From positions 2,418,001 through 2,482,000 of the forward strand of contig NZ_JAUSZM010000003.1 in assembly GCF_030817655.1 (NCBI RefSeq): a DNA stretch of 64,000 nucleotides, in the 5' to 3' direction. The stretch is from Streptomyces sp. V4I2. GTDB taxonomy: Bacteria; Actinomycetota; Actinomycetes; Streptomycetales; Streptomycetaceae. How positions within the stretch are numbered: position 1 is the stretch's first letter; every line of letters begins with the position of its first letter. The position numbers and the translations under genes were made by a program. Under the pieces are notes generated by a model, which was given only the letters and a program-made list of their open reading frames with translations, was not told the origin of the DNA and ran no database searches. Positions 62,738 to 64,000 of the stretch are shown in pieces.

Positions 62738-64000
62738 TCACGGCCGATACGGCAGCTGCGGAACGTCGAAACAAGTGCTGTCCATGTCCCCCTGGGACAC
62801 CCATCCCCGGCCGTCCTCCCAGCGGGCCACCGACAGACAGGTCCGGCGGGTCTTCGGCGGCTCGGCACGCCGCTCGAACACCACGGGGGCGAGCAGCCCG
62901 TCCGCGGTGTATCCCTCGCCGCGGTTCATGAAAGCGTCCACGCACGCGCGCGTGACGCCGTTTTCGGGGCAGGACCGTGCCGCGTCCGTGAACCACATCG
63001 CGGCCGCCCAGCCCTCCAGCTGCCACTGCGAGTGCGTCTTGAGGCCCTTCGTGGCGTCCCTGAACTCCCGTACGGCCTCATGGCCGGTGTCCTCGTAGTT
63101 GCGGCTGGACGCGGTCGCCCAGAGGGCGTTGCGGCAGCGCGTGGCGTCCTTGTAGTCCCCGGGGACGGTGGACGTCCAGTTCTGTACGTTCGTGACCTTG
63201 GCGGTGACCTCTACGCCCGCGTCGTCCATCGCCTCGCACAGCCGGGCGTTGCCGTGGCTGTCGATGGCGTCGAAGACGAGGTCGACGCCCTGCTCCTTCA
63301 GGTCGGCCGCCACGGCACGGAAGTTGGGCAGCGCGAAGTCGACCTGCTCGGTCACCACCTGGTAGCCCTCGGCCTTCAGCCCCCGCTCGACGAGCGAGGC
63401 GTAGGCGGCGGACGCGGCCTGGTTGTAGGAGACGACGGCGGCCGTCCGGGCGCCGTGCTCGCGCTTGAAGTAGCGGTAGACCTCGGTGCCGCCGTACTGC
63501 TCGCCGTCCCAGCCGGTCGTGCCGTCGCGGGGCGCGAGGCTGCCGTAGATGCCGTACAGGTGCGGCCAGGTGTCGTAGGCGGCCCCGATGGGCTGGCCCC
63601 CGATGTCGGGCACGCGCGCGCGTGAGACGCGGGAGGCGCCCGCGTAGTCGAGGGCGGTGGTGGCGACCAGGGCCACGACCTTGTCCTCGTCGATCAGCTT
63701 GTGCACGCAGGTGTTGTTGCCGACTCCGCTGCCGCCGTCGTCGCACAGCCGTACCTCGACCGGGCGGCCGTCGATGCCCCCGCGCGCGTTGAGGCGGTCG
63801 AAGTAGGCCTTGGCGCCGTCGCGCGGGCCGGTGAAGGCGTTGCCGCCGACCGGGCTGGTGGCGCTGGTGATGATGCCGACGCGGAGGGGGCCGCCGTCCC
63901 GCTGCGCGGGCGTCGACGTCCGGCCGCCGTGCTCGAAGTCGCTCTCCGGGAGGCGGCTGCCGCAGGCCGTACTCAGGAGGAGCAGCAGGCCCGCGACGGC
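62738..64000 (-). CDS. Substrate-binding lipoprotein (branched-chain amino-acid type), 5-prime truncated
   Basis: At least 420 residues in one frame, running off the window end. The visible start is the end of a signal peptide with a lipobox (LLLLLSTACGS), then LRVGIITSATSPVGGNAFTG, a type I periplasmic-binding fold (KAYFDRLNARGGIDGRPVEV, GTEVYRYFKREHGARTAAVV, GVDLVFDAIDSHGNARLCEA). Cys pairs at DDGGSGVGNNTCV and CRNAL suggest disulfides. It would bind an amino acid, amide or urea for an ABC importer encoded elsewhere, or act as a sensor. Confidence 0.85.
   Translation of the reverse strand, partial: AVAGLLLLLSTACGSRLPESDFEHGGRTSTPAQRDGGPLRVGIITSATSPVGGNAFTGPRDGAKAYFDRLNARGGIDGRPVEVRLCDDGGSGVGNNTCVHKLIDEDKVVALVATTALDYAGASRVSRARVPDIGGQPIGAAYDTWPHLYGIYGSLAPRDGTTGWDGEQYGGTEVYRYFKREHGARTAAVVSYNQAASAAYASLVERGLKAEGYQVVTEQVDFALPNFRAVAADLKEQGVDLVFDAIDSHGNARLCEAMDDAGVEVTAKVTNVQNWTSTVPGDYKDATRCRNALWATASSRNYEDTGHEAVREFRDATKGLKTHSQWQLEGWAAAMWFTDAARSCPENGVTRACVDAFMNRGEGYTADGLLAPVVFERRAEPPKTRRTCLSVARWEDGRGWVSQGDMDSTCFDVPQLPYRP

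Noticed and set aside
1..64000. tRNA, rRNA, integrase or IS genes
   Set aside because: None could be recognised by eye on either strand; the gene content is ordinary chromosomal.

Overview
The window is chromosomal DNA from a high-GC actinomycete, almost certainly a Streptomyces. The reasons are G/C-biased third codon positions, frequent GTG and TTG starts, 4- to 8-base start/stop overlaps, streptogrisin proteases, an LAXTG-type sortase substrate, a SepF paralog, a 5-prime UUA codon of the bldA type and a His-Ile-Asp leader peptide. No phage, integrase, rRNA, tRNA or CRISPR array was seen. The dnaE2/imuB to sepF-like stretch reminds me of the S. coelicolor SCO1738-SCO1750 region, but that is memory and was not searched.

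Layout. 1-2.6 kb: tail of an unknown gene, then a TetR regulator divergent from a DrrA/DrrB-type ABC exporter, with two matching palindromic operators between them. 2.6-6.4 kb: a Tat-exported M20 amidohydrolase behind a LacI-type palindrome, a small basic protein, and an anti-sigma/ECF sigma pair (RskA/SigK type). 6.6-13.6 kb: a DUF4331 secreted protein, a membrane TPR protein and a His-rich Ni/Co-type transporter read as one operon, then a PknB-like kinase. 13.7-16 kb: a secreted SGNH hydrolase and a secreted subtilisin. 16.1-25.9 kb: an exopolysaccharide locus with an acyltransferase, two GT2 enzymes, a deacetylase, a giant flippase-polymerase-like fusion and a membrane-anchored GH-A hydrolase; the first GT2 gene has an early TTA codon.

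26-34.4 kb: housekeeping and accessory genes (AAA ATPase, DUF72, GntR, three GNAT domains, DUF402, methyltransferase, a 44-aa gene, a sortase-anchored LPMO, a secreted lipase, MarR and cupin). 34.5-38.9 kb: an SOS operon of DnaE2 polymerase and a catalytically dead ImuB-like Y-family protein under a LexA box. 39-43.6 kb: a YhgE/ABC-2-like membrane protein and two streptogrisin-type proteases around a band-7 protein.

43.8-50.7 kb is a half-dead scavenging locus. DUF1684, two flavin monooxygenases of the NtaA/DszA group and an FAD/NAD(P)-binding protein are intact, but all three components of the associated amino-acid-type ABC importer are broken, and a probable cysteine-responsive leader peptide still sits before the ruined binding-protein gene.

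50.7-64 kb: a Cys-tailed DUF5685 protein, a SepF paralog, an acyl-CoA dehydrogenase behind a CTAG palindrome, a DHA2 exporter, a PIG-V-like mannosyltransferase, a PAP2 phosphatase, an I78-type inhibitor, a stand-alone cytochrome oxidase subunit I, a WYL regulator, an unknown beta-rich protein and the start-truncated gene of a substrate-binding lipoprotein.

Two cross-cutting patterns stand out. Two convergent gene pairs (13.6 and 34.4 kb) are separated by copies of the same repeat placed at identical distances from both stop codons. Several other gene ends carry short tandem duplications.
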